NCBI GenBank assembly: GCA_027624045.1
Contig: JAQBUE010000033.1
Span: forward strand, 1 to 35,851
Origin: Acidobacteriota bacterium
Lineage (GTDB): Bacteria > Acidobacteriota > Terriglobia > Bryobacterales > UBA6623
Direction of reading: 5' to 3'
Length of the DNA: 35,851 nt
The notes beneath the pieces were generated by a model. It worked only from the letters and a program-made list of their open reading frames with translations, did no database searches and was not told the DNA's origin. Both the position numbers and the translations under genes were made by a program. Positions within the stretch are counted from its first letter, which is position 1. Every line of letters begins with the position of its first letter. Shown here piece by piece: positions 7,372 to 15,543 of the stretch.

Positions 7372-9183
7372 CTACTGCATTTCTTCGATAATCCGCTGTA
7401 GCTCGGCAGGAACCTCTCGAATCGGCGCCCGCGATAGTTGCGCCTTCCCACCCGGCCCCTGACGAATAGTCATATTGACCTTGCCGAGGTGACTGTCTTT
7501 GTCCGGGTAGTCGATCCGCGAATGCGCTCCCCGGCTTTCCTTGCGTTCGAGCGCCGACAACGCGATTGATTCGGTGAACGTCAGCATGTTGTGCAGGTCG
7601 ATGGCGGTGTGCCAGCCGGGGTTATAGGCCCGCCCGCCGGTCACGCCGACGTTTGCGGCCTGCCGGCGCAGCACGTGGATGCGCTCGATCGCTTCGGTCA
7701 TCTCGGCCTCTTTGCGGACGATGCCGACATTCTCCTGCATCATCGTACGAAGCTCCTGCTGGATCTCGAACGGATTGGCCTTCGAGTGCCGTTCAAAAGG
7801 CGCCAACGCCTCCCGCAGAACCTCGCTGATGCGATCTTCATGGAGCGTGCCGGCATCGTGATCCTTGGCGTATGCCGCGGCGTATTCGCCGGCGCGTTTG
7901 CCGAAGACAACCAGATCAGAGAGCGAGTTGCCGCCGAGACGGTTGGCCCCATGCAATCCCGCCGCGCACTCACCGGCCGCGAACAGGCCGGGAACGTCGG
8001 TCATTTGCGTATCCGCGTCGACTTTGACGCCGCCCATGACGTAGTGAGTCGTCGGGCCGACCTCCATCGGCTGTTCGGTAATGTCCAGGTCCGCCAATTG
8101 TTTGAACTGGTGGTACATGCTGGGAAGTTTCTTTTTGATGTGCTCGGCGGCCTTGGGAATCTTTTCCTTGATCCAGGCGATATCGAGGAAAACACCGCCG
8201 TGAGGGCTGCCGCGTCCTTCCTTGACTTCTCGCACGATGCAGCGCGCGACGTGATCGCGCGTCAATAGCTCAGGCGGCCGGCGCGCGTTCTTGTCCCCGG
8301 TTACGTACCGCCAGCCTTCTTCCTCGGTGTCGGCGGTCTGATGCTTGTAGAGATCCGGAATGTCATCGAACATGAACCGCCGGCCTTCGCTGTTTCGCAG
8401 GATGCCGCCTTCCCCGCGTACGCCTTCGGTGACCAGAATGCCGGCCACGCTGAGCGGCCAAACCATTCCGGTCGGATGGAACTGCACGAACTCCATGTCG
8501 ATCAGCGCCGCGCCCGCCCGGTAGGCCAGAGCATGGCCGTCACCGGTGCATTCCCAGCTATTGCTCGTTACCCGGAACGCTTTGCCAATACCGCCCGTCG
8601 CGATCACAACCGTCTTGGCGTGAAAGACTTTGAAATCGCCGCTTTCGCGGTCGAAGGCCACGGCGCCCACGACGCGCTCTCCGTCCTTGAGTAGCTCAAT
8701 GACGGTTGTTTCCATGTGGACGTCGACGCCGAGGTGGATGGTGTAATCCTGCAGCGTGCGAATCATTTCCAGGCCCGTGCGATCGCCTACATGAGCCAGT
8801 CGCGGGTATTTGTGGCCGCCGAAGTTGCGTTGCAAGATGCGGCCGTCCGCCGTGCGGTCGAAGAGAGCGCCCCAGGCCTCGAGCTCGCGAGCACGGTCCG
8901 GAGCTTCCTTGGCGTGTAGCTCCGCCATGCGGCAGTTGTTGAGATACTGGCCGCCACGCATGGTATCGGCGAAGTGAACCCGCCAGTTGTCGCGGTCGTC
9001 AACGTTGCCCAGCGCCGCCGCCATGCCGCCCTCGGCCATCACCGTGTGCGCCTTGCCCAGCAGCGATTTGCACACCAGCCCGACCGATACTCCGGCGTCG
9101 CGAGCCTCAATGGCGGCGCGCAAACCGGCTCCTCCGGCGCCGACGATCAAGACATCATGCTCGAACTTCTGGTACTCGGCCAT
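7372..9183 (-). CDS. sdhA: Succinate dehydrogenase flavoprotein subunit
   Basis: This 603-residue catalytic subunit oxidises succinate to fumarate, or the reverse. The dinucleotide-binding motif GAGGAG is at 15-20. His46 in KAHTVMAEGG is the expected site of covalent FAD attachment. FHPTGM (235-240) and TEGVRGEGG (252-260) are substrate-site motifs, and HGANRLGGNSLSDL is the FAD-binding signature. The ATG at 9183 overlaps the sdhC stop by one base (TAATG) and has GGAG about ten bases upstream, so it is translationally coupled. Length and motifs are complete. Confidence 0.96.
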   Translation of the reverse strand: MAEYQKFEHDVLIVGAGGAGLRAAIEARDAGVSVGLVCKSLLGKAHTVMAEGGMAAALGNVDDRDNWRVHFADTMRGGQYLNNCRMAELHAKEAPDRARELEAWGALFDRTADGRILQRNFGGHKYPRLAHVGDRTGLEMIRTLQDYTIHLGVDVHMETTVIELLKDGERVVGAVAFDRESGDFKVFHAKTVVIATGGIGKAFRVTSNSWECTGDGHALAYRAGAALIDMEFVQFHPTGMVWPLSVAGILVTEGVRGEGGILRNSEGRRFMFDDIPDLYKHQTADTEEEGWRYVTGDKNARRPPELLTRDHVARCIVREVKEGRGSPHGGVFLDIAWIKEKIPKAAEHIKKKLPSMYHQFKQLADLDITEQPMEVGPTTHYVMGGVKVDADTQMTDVPGLFAAGECAAGLHGANRLGGNSLSDLVVFGKRAGEYAAAYAKDHDAGTLHEDRISEVLREALAPFERHSKANPFEIQQELRTMMQENVGIVRKEAEMTEAIERIHVLRRQAANVGVTGGRAYNPGWHTAIDLHNMLTFTESIALSALERKESRGAHSRIDYPDKDSHLGKVNMTIRQGPGGKAQLSRAPIREVPAELQRIIEEMQ

Positions 9184-9968
9184 TAGAAGATTCTCCCGTC
9201 CGGCCAGATACCCATCGAGCACATGCGGACATATACGTCAGAGAACGCCACCCAGATCAGGCTCATCCAGGCCCAGTTCTGGTGGCGGCAGTTCAGGCTG
9301 CTGACGCAGTTGTAAGAGGAAAGCCGTGCCGGCGATTCCGCGAGCCGATCCCGGCCGCCCCCGATCAGATGCCGCAGCGAGTGGCAACCGAGCGTATAGC
9401 CCCCCAGGAAGACGACGTTCAGTGTGAGGACGATACTGCCGACCCCAATGCCGAATCCGTCCTCGAACCAATAGCCCTTCCAGGCGTCATAGCCCAGAAA
9501 CAGCAGGAAGAAAAGGGCGAAGTATAGGAAGTAGCGGTGTATGTTCTGAATGATCAGGGGAAATGAGTTCTCGCCCCGGTATCCTTTACGAGGCTCGCCC
9601 ACCGTGCAGGAAGGGGGGTCGGCCCAGAACGCCTTGTAATAGGCCCCGCGGTAGTAGTAGCAGGTGAATCGAAACCCGCCCGGCGCCCACAGGATCAACA
9701 GAGCCGGTGAAAAAGGAATGATAGCCGGCCACCAGCCCGGCTTCGGCCCGAACCAACTGTGGGGCGAGTCGCCGAAGATTTCCGGTGAATAGAACGGCGA
9801 CAGATACGGGCCGTAGGTGTAATGCGCCGCCTGGAAGGCAGCCCAGGTCGCGTAGACAATGAAGCCGGACAGACCCAGGAAGACGAACAACGGCTGGACC
9901 CACCAAAGATCCCGCCGCGAGGTCTGACCGAACCCTATCTGGTGAACAGGAACATCAACTTGAGACAT
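9183..9968 (-). CDS. sdhC: Succinate dehydrogenase membrane-anchor (cytochrome b-like) subunit
   Basis: This 261-residue membrane protein has about five hydrophobic segments (near 25-47, 82-96, 140-160, 175-195 and 230-250). His144 (IQNIHRYF) and His196/His200 (GCHSLRHLIGG) are candidate heme ligands. It is much longer than the classical SdhC/SdhD pair and resembles the single-anchor subunit of mycobacterial Sdh1, with the same gene order (anchor, flavoprotein, iron-sulfur). It carries electrons to the quinone pool. GGGGTGAG precedes the ATG by about five bases. No separate sdhD is present. Confidence 0.88.
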   Translation of the reverse strand: MSQVDVPVHQIGFGQTSRRDLWWVQPLFVFLGLSGFIVYATWAAFQAAHYTYGPYLSPFYSPEIFGDSPHSWFGPKPGWWPAIIPFSPALLILWAPGGFRFTCYYYRGAYYKAFWADPPSCTVGEPRKGYRGENSFPLIIQNIHRYFLYFALFFLLFLGYDAWKGYWFEDGFGIGVGSIVLTLNVVFLGGYTLGCHSLRHLIGGGRDRLAESPARLSSYNCVSSLNCRHQNWAWMSLIWVAFSDVYVRMCSMGIWPDGRIF

Positions 9969-10004
9969 CTACACTCACCCCAAAGCGCTGAAAGTGAACC
10001 ACCA

Positions 10005-10033
10005 AGCATAGGTGGTCGCCGCGTAGATTTCAA
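10005..10033 (-). promoter_or_regulatory. Putative sigma-70 promoter of sdhCAB
   Basis: On the minus strand TTGAAA (10033-10028), a 17-base spacer and TATGCT (10010-10005) form a plausible promoter, with transcription starting about 30 bases before the sdhC ATG. A short dyad (ACCACC at 9998-10003, GGTGGT at 10011-10016) flanks the -10 box and could be an operator or leader hairpin. This separates sdh transcription from clpP upstream. Confidence 0.45.
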
Positions 10034-10062
10034 CGTTGGAGCGCCAGAAGGCCTAAAAAAAC

Positions 10063-10671
10063 TTATTCCTGGCCTTTTTTGAAGATGATCTCGTCCAGGA
10101 TGCCGTAGTCCTTGGCCTGCTGAGCGTCCAGGATGAAGTCGCGCTCGACGTCGTGGCTGATCTTCTCGACCTCCTGGCCGGTATGGTGAGCCAGGATCGC
10201 GTTCAAACTTTCGCGCATCCGTAGGATCTCGCGGGCGTGAATGTCGATATCAGTCGCCTGGCCGGCGAGGCCACTCATGGACGGTTGATGAAGCAGAATC
10301 CGGGAGTTCGGAAGCGCGTAGCGTTTGCCCTTCGCGCCGGCCGCCAACAGCACCGCCGCCATCGACGCAGCCTGCCCGACGCAGACCGTCGTGATGTCAG
10401 GGCGAACGAACTGCATTGTGTCGTAGATCGCCATACCCGCCGTGATCGAACCGCCCGGTGAGTTGATGTAGAGCCAGATGTCGCGCTCAGGATTTTCAGC
10501 TTCCAGGAACAAGAGCTGAGCCGTGATGAGATTCGAAACGCCGTCGTCGATGGGGTACCCAACGAAGATGATGTTATCCCGCAGCAGTCGTGAATAGATG
10601 TCGTAGGCGCGCTCGCCGCGGCTGGTCTGTTCGACCACCATCGGTATCAGACCGGCATATGGTTCATTCAT
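10063..10671 (-). CDS. clpP: ATP-dependent Clp protease proteolytic subunit
   Basis: This 202-residue cytosolic serine peptidase assembles as a tetradecamer and degrades proteins fed to it by ClpX or ClpA/C. The catalytic triad is Ser103 (GQAASMAA), His128 (ILLHQPS) and Asp178 (HDVERDF). Length is normal for the family. The ATG overlaps the tig stop by 8 bp (ATGAATGA), so translation is coupled to trigger factor. The usual third gene, clpX, does not follow; the sdh operon lies downstream instead. No good terminator is seen after the stop. Confidence 0.97.
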   Translation of the reverse strand: MNEPYAGLIPMVVEQTSRGERAYDIYSRLLRDNIIFVGYPIDDGVSNLITAQLLFLEAENPERDIWLYINSPGGSITAGMAIYDTMQFVRPDITTVCVGQAASMAAVLLAAGAKGKRYALPNSRILLHQPSMSGLAGQATDIDIHAREILRMRESLNAILAHHTGQEVEKISHDVERDFILDAQQAKDYGILDEIIFKKGQE

Positions 10672-12007
10672 TTGCTGCCTCGTCTCCTAAGCCCTCGTCC
10701 GCTCCCTCGAGCTGTGGTGCTGACTCCGGCTCTTCGGCGGCCGGGGCATCCACCTTCTGAGCTTCGTCAAACAGAAAATCGAGAGTCTTCTCGTTTCGCA
10801 TCTGCGAGCGAACCCGGTCGAGCGTGCCGTTCTCGGCCAGTTCCTGGCGTGCTTCCGCGGTACTCTTCTTTTTTTGTACGGCGTATTGCTCGATCGGCTT
10901 GTCGAGTTCGTCGCTGCCTACCTGAATGTCCTCGGCGTCCGCGATCCGCTCGAGAATCAGACCGGCGCGGACATCCCGCTCGGCGCCCGGCCTCTCGCTT
11001 TCGCTAAGTTTCCGCCAATCCAGATTGAGCTTAGAAGGGTCGATGCCCTGTTCGGCTAGAGCCCGGAACTGCCGCTCGGTGCGCGAAATGATACGTTGCT
11101 CGATCAGGCTTTCCGGAACAGGAAACGTGTGCCGCTCGACCAGAACGTCGAGCAGTTTCTCTTTCGCTTTTCCGGAGGCCATCTGGCGCCGGTGCGTCCC
11201 AATCGCTTCTCGAATCTGATTTGTCAGATCTTCGATGGATGAATTGGCCCCGACATCCTGCGCGAAATCGTCGTCCAGCTCCGGCAATTCTTTTGCTCTC
11301 AAAGACAAGACTTCGGCATGAAACGGCACTGTCTTGCCGGCGAGTTGTTCACTGTTGAAGTCGTCGGGATAATGGACTTCGAAGTCGGCGCTGTCGCCGG
11401 GGCTCTTGCCGCGAAGGTTTTCGGAAAATTCGGGAAGAGTTGCCTCATCGCCGATGGTGATCATGACCTCGTCTTGGTCAACGCGCGGCGTGTCGGGGCC
11501 CGGTTCGCTCTGAAGCTTGAGCACCGCAATGTCACCATCCGCGAGAGGACGCGGGTCGAGATTGCGATAGCTCACATGCTGTTCGCGAAGGCGTTCCAGC
11601 TCTTGGTTGACGTCATCGTCGGTGACCTGAGGCTCGCTGTAGGGGACTTCAATCCGGCGGAACTCTTGCAGTTCGATATCAGGGAAAACATCGAAGCTTG
11701 TCCGGAACTTGACCGGTTCGCCGGTTTCGAAGTGCAAGTCAGCGACGTCGGGCGAACCCACGACTTTGAGATCGTCCTCTTTAACCTTCCCCCAGAAAAC
11801 GCGCGGCAGTAGACCCTTCAGGACCTCTTCCTTGATGTCGTTCCAAAAACGTGCCCGGACGACCGGCGCGGGGGCCTTTCCCGGACGAAAGCCCGGCAGG
11901 CGCGCTTGCTTGCGGTATCCGTCGACGATCGTCGTTACTTCCTTCTCAACGTCAGCCCAATCGACGGTGAACTCAAGCTCTCGTTTACAAGTCTCTTCAG
12001 AAGCCAT
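10664..12007 (-). CDS. tig: Trigger factor, ribosome-associated chaperone and prolyl isomerase
   Basis: This 447-residue protein has the three trigger-factor parts: an N-terminal ribosome-binding domain with the signature [12 protein letters not shown] (about residues 39-50), a middle FKBP-like isomerase domain ([23 protein letters not shown] near 210-230) and a helical C-terminal chaperone domain ending in an acidic tail. It shields nascent chains at the ribosome exit. The ATG at 12007 gives a normal N-terminus; a TTG two codons earlier is less likely. It heads the tig-clpP operon. The upstream non-coding gap contains a perfect hairpin at 12084-12104 that may lie in its leader. Confidence 0.96.
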   Translation of the reverse strand: MASEETCKRELEFTVDWADVEKEVTTIVDGYRKQARLPGFRPGKAPAPVVRARFWNDIKEEVLKGLLPRVFWGKVKEDDLKVVGSPDVADLHFETGEPVKFRTSFDVFPDIELQEFRRIEVPYSEPQVTDDDVNQELERLREQHVSYRNLDPRPLADGDIAVLKLQSEPGPDTPRVDQDEVMITIGDEATLPEFSENLRGKSPGDSADFEVHYPDDFNSEQLAGKTVPFHAEVLSLRAKELPELDDDFAQDVGANSSIEDLTNQIREAIGTHRRQMASGKAKEKLLDVLVERHTFPVPESLIEQRIISRTERQFRALAEQGIDPSKLNLDWRKLSESERPGAERDVRAGLILERIADAEDIQVGSDELDKPIEQYAVQKKKSTAEARQELAENGTLDRVRSQMRNEKTLDFLFDEAQKVDAPAAEEPESAPQLEGADEGLGDEAANE

Positions 12008-12529
12008 TCGCAACTCAAATTAGCGTAAGAAGACTGAGAGACGCCCCGGGCGTTCCCACCTGGAACATGGAGTCCGCGAAAACGGCCTCGGGTTCAACGA
12101 GGCCCTTGGGGGATGGGGGATAGCGTCGGGCGAAGACTCTCGAGTCGAATCCTCATCTTATCGCAGACGCGCAAGAACGGCTCCTATGCCGCCTGTCCGC
12201 GGTGTCTCAGTTTTGGATCGTTGAGATTCGTCAGGCGATGGACTGGATAGCCCGCGCGGGAGCGAATCGAGTTCCGCCCGCAGCCAACCGCGTTCAGGCG
12301 GTTTCCGCGCGCAGCGCGTGTAGCCCCGTCATTTATGGCGGGGTTAGCGTTCTCCCATTCGGCCAGGGCGCTTCAATTCAGCGTCCTTCTCCTCTGGGCT
12401 TCAGCCACCCGAATGCCAACTCCTCCTTTTGGGCTCAGCTCTGAATCCAAAGTGAGACACTACCAGTTCTCGCACCGCTCCACAGATCCTGGCGCACGGC
12501 GATCGCCGGACCCGGCTCGTTCGATCGTT
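12008..12529. other. 522-bp non-coding gap upstream of tig
   Basis: I see no credible gene here. The tig-proximal part has GGCCTCG (12084-12090) pairing perfectly with CGAGGCC (12098-12104), and a smaller hairpin around ACGCCC/GGGCGT near 12034-12046. The far half (12202-12460) is a separate element bounded by inverted repeats. The gap must contain the tig promoter on the minus strand, but I cannot pick a convincing -35/-10 pair. Confidence 0.6.
12202..12460. mobile_element. MITE-like element with terminal inverted repeats
   Basis: The ends GTGTCTCAGTTTTGGAT (12202-12218) and the reverse complement of 12445-12460 (GTGTCTCACTTTGGAT) match except for one substitution and one indel. They enclose 259 bp with no coding capacity. 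Inside are two hairpins: 12321-12346, with CCCCGTCAT pairing to ATGGCGGGG plus outer pairs, and 12365-12387, with AGGGCGCT pairing to AGCGTCCT. No target-site duplication is obvious. It could be a MITE, an eroded IS remnant or a structured RNA; copy number in the genome would decide. Confidence 0.45.
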
Positions 12530-13753
12530 TCAGTCTAGTGTCCACAGAGTCAGCGAAGAAACGTCCTTAACGAACATGCGGTTACCCGATATCGCAGGCT
12601 GGGCCCAGGTGGCGCTGTCGGCGACGGTGTAGCGCTTCAGCGGCTCGAACCCCGTCCGGCTGCTTCTCGCTACGATCAGTTCCGCATCGTCGTTGAGAAG
12701 GAATAGAAGGCTGCCGGCCTTGACGACCGCGCTGTTCTTCGCTTCGCGTGGCGGGCCAAGCCACAATGTCGTCCCGGTCGCCGCATTGAGCGCGAAGAAT
12801 TGGCCGCTCGCCAGGTACGACAGGCCGAACAGAGTGTCGCCGATCACGACGGGGTTGCTGATGTACATCGAGACGTCTTTCGTTTCCCAAACGGTCTCGG
12901 TTGTCCACTCGCCTGCGCGCACAGCCGGTTTGAAAGCAATCACGCCCTGTTGGTGACCGCTGACGATAACGGCTTCGCCATGCAGCACAGGCATGGTCCC
13001 ACCGGTCCCACCGGGCCACGGATACTGCCACAGCACCCTGCCGTCGGCGATTGACACGCCGATCACATCCTTCATCGTCACGGTGATAACCTGCCGCGTG
13101 CCCGCCAGCTCGGCGATGATAGGCGACGCGAAGAAACCGCCCGCGCCCGCGGTCCATTTGACATCACCAGTCTCGGTATCGAAGGCGGTTAGCGGACCAT
13201 AGTTGCCGGGATGCGCAATGACGAGACCTTGCTCGGCAACGGGCGACGAAGCGGCGTTGAAAAAGGGAGGTTCTGATGGAGTGTCCGTACGCCATAGAAG
13301 CTTTCCGTCGGCGGCATCAAACGCGGCCACAGTGCCGCTCGCGCCAAGCGTGAACAGCTTGCCGTCGTGAAACGCCGGCGTCGCCTTCGGACCCGCGCCA
13401 TGAACAGCCGCGGGCCTGCCGGGCTCATAGGGCGCGTCATAGCCCGTGTGCCAAAGCTCTTTGCCCGTGCCCGTGTCGAGAGCCGCCATCAGCTCGTCGC
13501 CGCTGCGCCGTGTGAATGAGTAGACAGTATTCCCGACAACCAAGGGAGTCGCGTAGCCCTCTCCGACATCGACTGTCCATTTACGCGTCAGGGTTTCAGG
13601 CCAGGACTCGGGCTGAACGAAGGCGCTAGCTGAACCATCCCGATTCCGCCCGCGCCACTGCGGATAGTCTTCTGGGGAGCTTTGACCGGCAGCCCGAAAC
13701 GCGGAGCCTATCAGAACCACAACCACCAAACACACCGGCGGCCTTCTCAGCAT
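12530..13753 (-). CDS. Exported PQQ-binding-like beta-propeller protein
   Basis: This 407-residue protein has a signal peptide (PPVCLVVVVLIGSAF, cleavage near AAGQ), then the usual opening YPQWRGRNRDG. Blades carry repeated motifs such as ALDTGTGKELW, AFDAADGKLLW, AFDTETGDVKW and ALNAATGTTLW. These are the tryptophan-docking repeats of quinoprotein-type propellers. The residues of a genuine PQQ alcohol dehydrogenase active site are not evident, so it is more likely a structural or binding propeller than an enzyme. The ATG overlaps the membrane-protein stop by 7 bp and has AGGA upstream, which ties it to the padR operon. Confidence 0.88.
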   Translation of the reverse strand: MLRRPPVCLVVVVLIGSAFRAAGQSSPEDYPQWRGRNRDGSASAFVQPESWPETLTRKWTVDVGEGYATPLVVGNTVYSFTRRSGDELMAALDTGTGKELWHTGYDAPYEPGRPAAVHGAGPKATPAFHDGKLFTLGASGTVAAFDAADGKLLWRTDTPSEPPFFNAASSPVAEQGLVIAHPGNYGPLTAFDTETGDVKWTAGAGGFFASPIIAELAGTRQVITVTMKDVIGVSIADGRVLWQYPWPGGTGGTMPVLHGEAVIVSGHQQGVIAFKPAVRAGEWTTETVWETKDVSMYISNPVVIGDTLFGLSYLASGQFFALNAATGTTLWLGPPREAKNSAVVKAGSLLFLLNDDAELIVARSSRTGFEPLKRYTVADSATWAQPAISGNRMFVKDVSSLTLWTLD

Positions 13754-14562
13754 GAGAGCGTCCTACTTTTCCTGTGTCGTGAGATTGCGGTGCACACCAG
13801 ATACAAAGCCGGCCAGACCAACACGAAGTGGAGGAGCAATCGTCGTGGCCAGTCTATGTCTCTCCCCTGATACGCTCCTTCGCTCCAAGCCTCGAGCGCG
13901 GCATGTTGCCAGGTTCCCGTCCAAGCTGCCAGCGCGATGAGGGACGTAACTGTGAACGCCACCACGAACGTTTGGGATAGTCCGAAATCGCCTCGCCGGA
14001 CAGCCCGCCGCGCGCCCCAAACCGCCGGGACGAGCAGGAAGGCCACTTGCCATACCAGCAATAGAAGGCCGATCCAGGGATGCCGCTCCACGAACAACAT
14101 CCAAACCGGAAGCGTTCCGATCAGGCAGAACAGCGCGCCTTGGACCCGAACCGTGCGGCTCGACAGCGACCCAAGAGCGAAGCCACCTGTCCAAGAGCAA
14201 ACAATCAAAGCTGTCGCTAGGCTGACGAAAACCGTGATGTCTTCCGTAAGGGTAAGTCCAGTTCGATAACGCACACCGAACTGCCACGGTATGACCACGT
14301 AGGTAAGGAACGAGCCATGAAGCGAATGCGAGAACTGTCTGAGGATCACGGCGGTTGGAACAGCAATTCCAATGAGGGCAAGCCAAGGACGCCAGTCCCT
14401 CCACAGCCCCGCCTGCCGCCTTGCGGCCAAGCCCAGCATCTCCCGCAGGGCCTGACCGCCGGTCGCGCCCGATTCAGCGAAGTCGCCCCGCACGGCGTCG
14501 CGCTCGTCGGCTTCAAGGGTTCGCGACAGCTTGTCCGCGAGCCACCAGCAAGCTCGCGTCAC
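13747..14562 (-). CDS. Multi-pass membrane protein coupled to PadR regulator
   Basis: This 271-residue protein is read from a GTG that overlaps the padR stop by 4 bp (GTGA). The short cytosolic start contains WWLADKLSRTLEADERDAVRGDFAESG. About six hydrophobic segments follow (including ALIGIAVPTAVIL, FVSLATALIVCSW, GLLLLVWQVAFLLVPAVW, FVVAFTVTSLIALAAW and LLHFVLVWPALYLVCTA). I do not recognise a named family. PadR repressors in Acidobacteria often precede membrane transport genes, so a stress- or drug-related membrane function is possible. It overlaps the propeller gene downstream by 7 bp. Confidence 0.75.
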   Translation of the reverse strand: MTRACWWLADKLSRTLEADERDAVRGDFAESGATGGQALREMLGLAARRQAGLWRDWRPWLALIGIAVPTAVILRQFSHSLHGSFLTYVVIPWQFGVRYRTGLTLTEDITVFVSLATALIVCSWTGGFALGSLSSRTVRVQGALFCLIGTLPVWMLFVERHPWIGLLLLVWQVAFLLVPAVWGARRAVRRGDFGLSQTFVVAFTVTSLIALAAWTGTWQHAALEAWSEGAYQGRDIDWPRRLLLHFVLVWPALYLVCTAISRHRKSRTLSC

Positions 14563-14888
14563 AGCTCGCCTCCGGCATGGGTTGCCTCCCAGGAAACACC
14601 TCGACTCACTCGCCTGACAGCGCTGTAGAAGGAGGCCGCTTCCCGGCTGCCTTTCGCCGTTACGCGCACCATCCGTTTGGGCCGGCCGCCTCGCTGCGGC
14701 GTGGCATCGCCCATCCAGGTCTTGAGCAGGCCTTTTGATTCGAGACGATCGAGCGTCGTGTAGAGCGCTCCGGTCGAGCAACGTTGGCCGGTGGCCTGCT
14801 CGATCTCCTGCCGGATCGGGACACCGTAAGCGTCATCGCCCAGCCGGGCGGCAGCGGAAAGCAGGAGGTATTCAAACTCACCCAACAC
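14559..14888 (-). CDS. PadR family transcriptional regulator
   Basis: This 109-residue winged-helix repressor has the PadR pattern: EFEYLLLSAAARLGDDAYG (helix 1-2), GALYTTLDRLESKGLLK (recognition helix, about residues 40-56) and wing GGRPKRMVRVTAKG. It lacks the long C-terminal helix of larger PadR proteins beyond one amphipathic stretch. The start is GTG at 14888 or the next codon, TTG. An AT-rich tract (14889-14913) immediately upstream is the likely promoter/operator and contrasts with the GC-rich surroundings. As first gene of the padR-membrane-propeller operon it probably regulates itself and the two downstream genes. Confidence 0.88.
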   Translation of the reverse strand: MLGEFEYLLLSAAARLGDDAYGVPIRQEIEQATGQRCSTGALYTTLDRLESKGLLKTWMGDATPQRGGRPKRMVRVTAKGSREAASFYSAVRRVSRGVSWEATHAGGEL

Positions 14889-15024
14889 AGTTATTCATAC
14901 ATTGTGATAGTAATAGCGGCCGAAGTCAACCGGCCGTGGGCTGGAGCTCGAATCTCGTGGCCAGACCACGCTGAGCAATGAACTTTGGTGCACCGTTTGC
15001 GTAACAAATCACATCAGGAGTCAA

Positions 15025-15053
15025 TTGCGGGCCGTCCCGCCCCAGGTTACAAT
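15025..15053 (+). promoter_or_regulatory. Putative sigma-70 promoter
   Basis: TTGCGG (15025-15030), a 17-base spacer and TACAAT (15048-15053) lie about 30 bases before the ATG at 15083. The -10 box is good and the -35 box is partial. A perfect CGGCCG/CGGCCG dyad lies further upstream, toward padR. Confidence 0.4.
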
Positions 15054-15082
15054 GGCCGCGGCCTTCCACCACGGGGCAGCAC

Positions 15083-15499
15083 ATGAAAGAACACGTCAGA
15101 ATCCTCGGCATCCTGCACCTTGTGTTTGGCGCGATTGGCATACTTATCGCCCTGTTGTTCTTTGTGATCTTCGGACTGGGAACGCTGGGGATCGCCGGGG
15201 CTGCGGCGCATAAAGATCCTGACGCGCTGCTAGCCGTCCCGATCATCGCTGCAATCGGAACTTTCCTGGTCGTCTTGATCGCCCTTCTATCGGTTCCGGG
15301 GATCGTGGCCGGTTATGGGCTGTTGAACTATAAGCCCTGGGCCCGCATCCTGGCGATCGTCCTGGCGGCGTTCAACTTGTTGAGCGTTCCGGTCGGGACG
15401 GCGATTGGCGTCTACGGACTGTGGGTCCTATTGAATACCGAGACGGAGCAGATGTTCCTTGGTGGGGCGGCGAAGCCCGCTCCGCCGTCGGCACCTTGA
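15083..15499 (+). CDS. Small four-helix membrane protein
   Basis: This 138-residue protein has four hydrophobic stretches (LHLVFGAIGILIALLFFVIF, VPIIAAIGTFLVVLIALLSV, LAIVLAAFNLLSV and GTAIGVYGLWVLLN). The central GIVAGYGLLNYKPWARILAIV motif is common in small DUF-type membrane proteins of Acidobacteria and other soil bacteria. The C-terminus is a short proline-rich tail. Function is unknown. It is a single-gene unit with its own predicted promoter and is convergent with the NtrC-type regulator gene that ends 45 bp away. Confidence 0.78.
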   Translation: MKEHVRILGILHLVFGAIGILIALLFFVIFGLGTLGIAGAAAHKDPDALLAVPIIAAIGTFLVVLIALLSVPGIVAGYGLLNYKPWARILAIVLAAFNLLSVPVGTAIGVYGLWVLLNTETEQMFLGGAAKPAPPSAP

Positions 15500-15543
15500 T
15501 CTCTTTCGGGGGAGCAGCAGGGGACAAACAGGAGTGTTCGTCA

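Noticed and set aside
10048..10080. AAGGCC...GGCCTT hairpin with T-run at the clpP 3' end
   Set aside because: The T-run follows the stem only on the plus strand, where no gene is transcribed. On the minus strand the T-rich tract lies in the loop, so it is not a normal clpP terminator.
12140..12160. GAGTCGAATCCTC, like a tRNA T-arm
   Set aside because: No acceptor stem, D-arm or anticodon arm can be folded around it.
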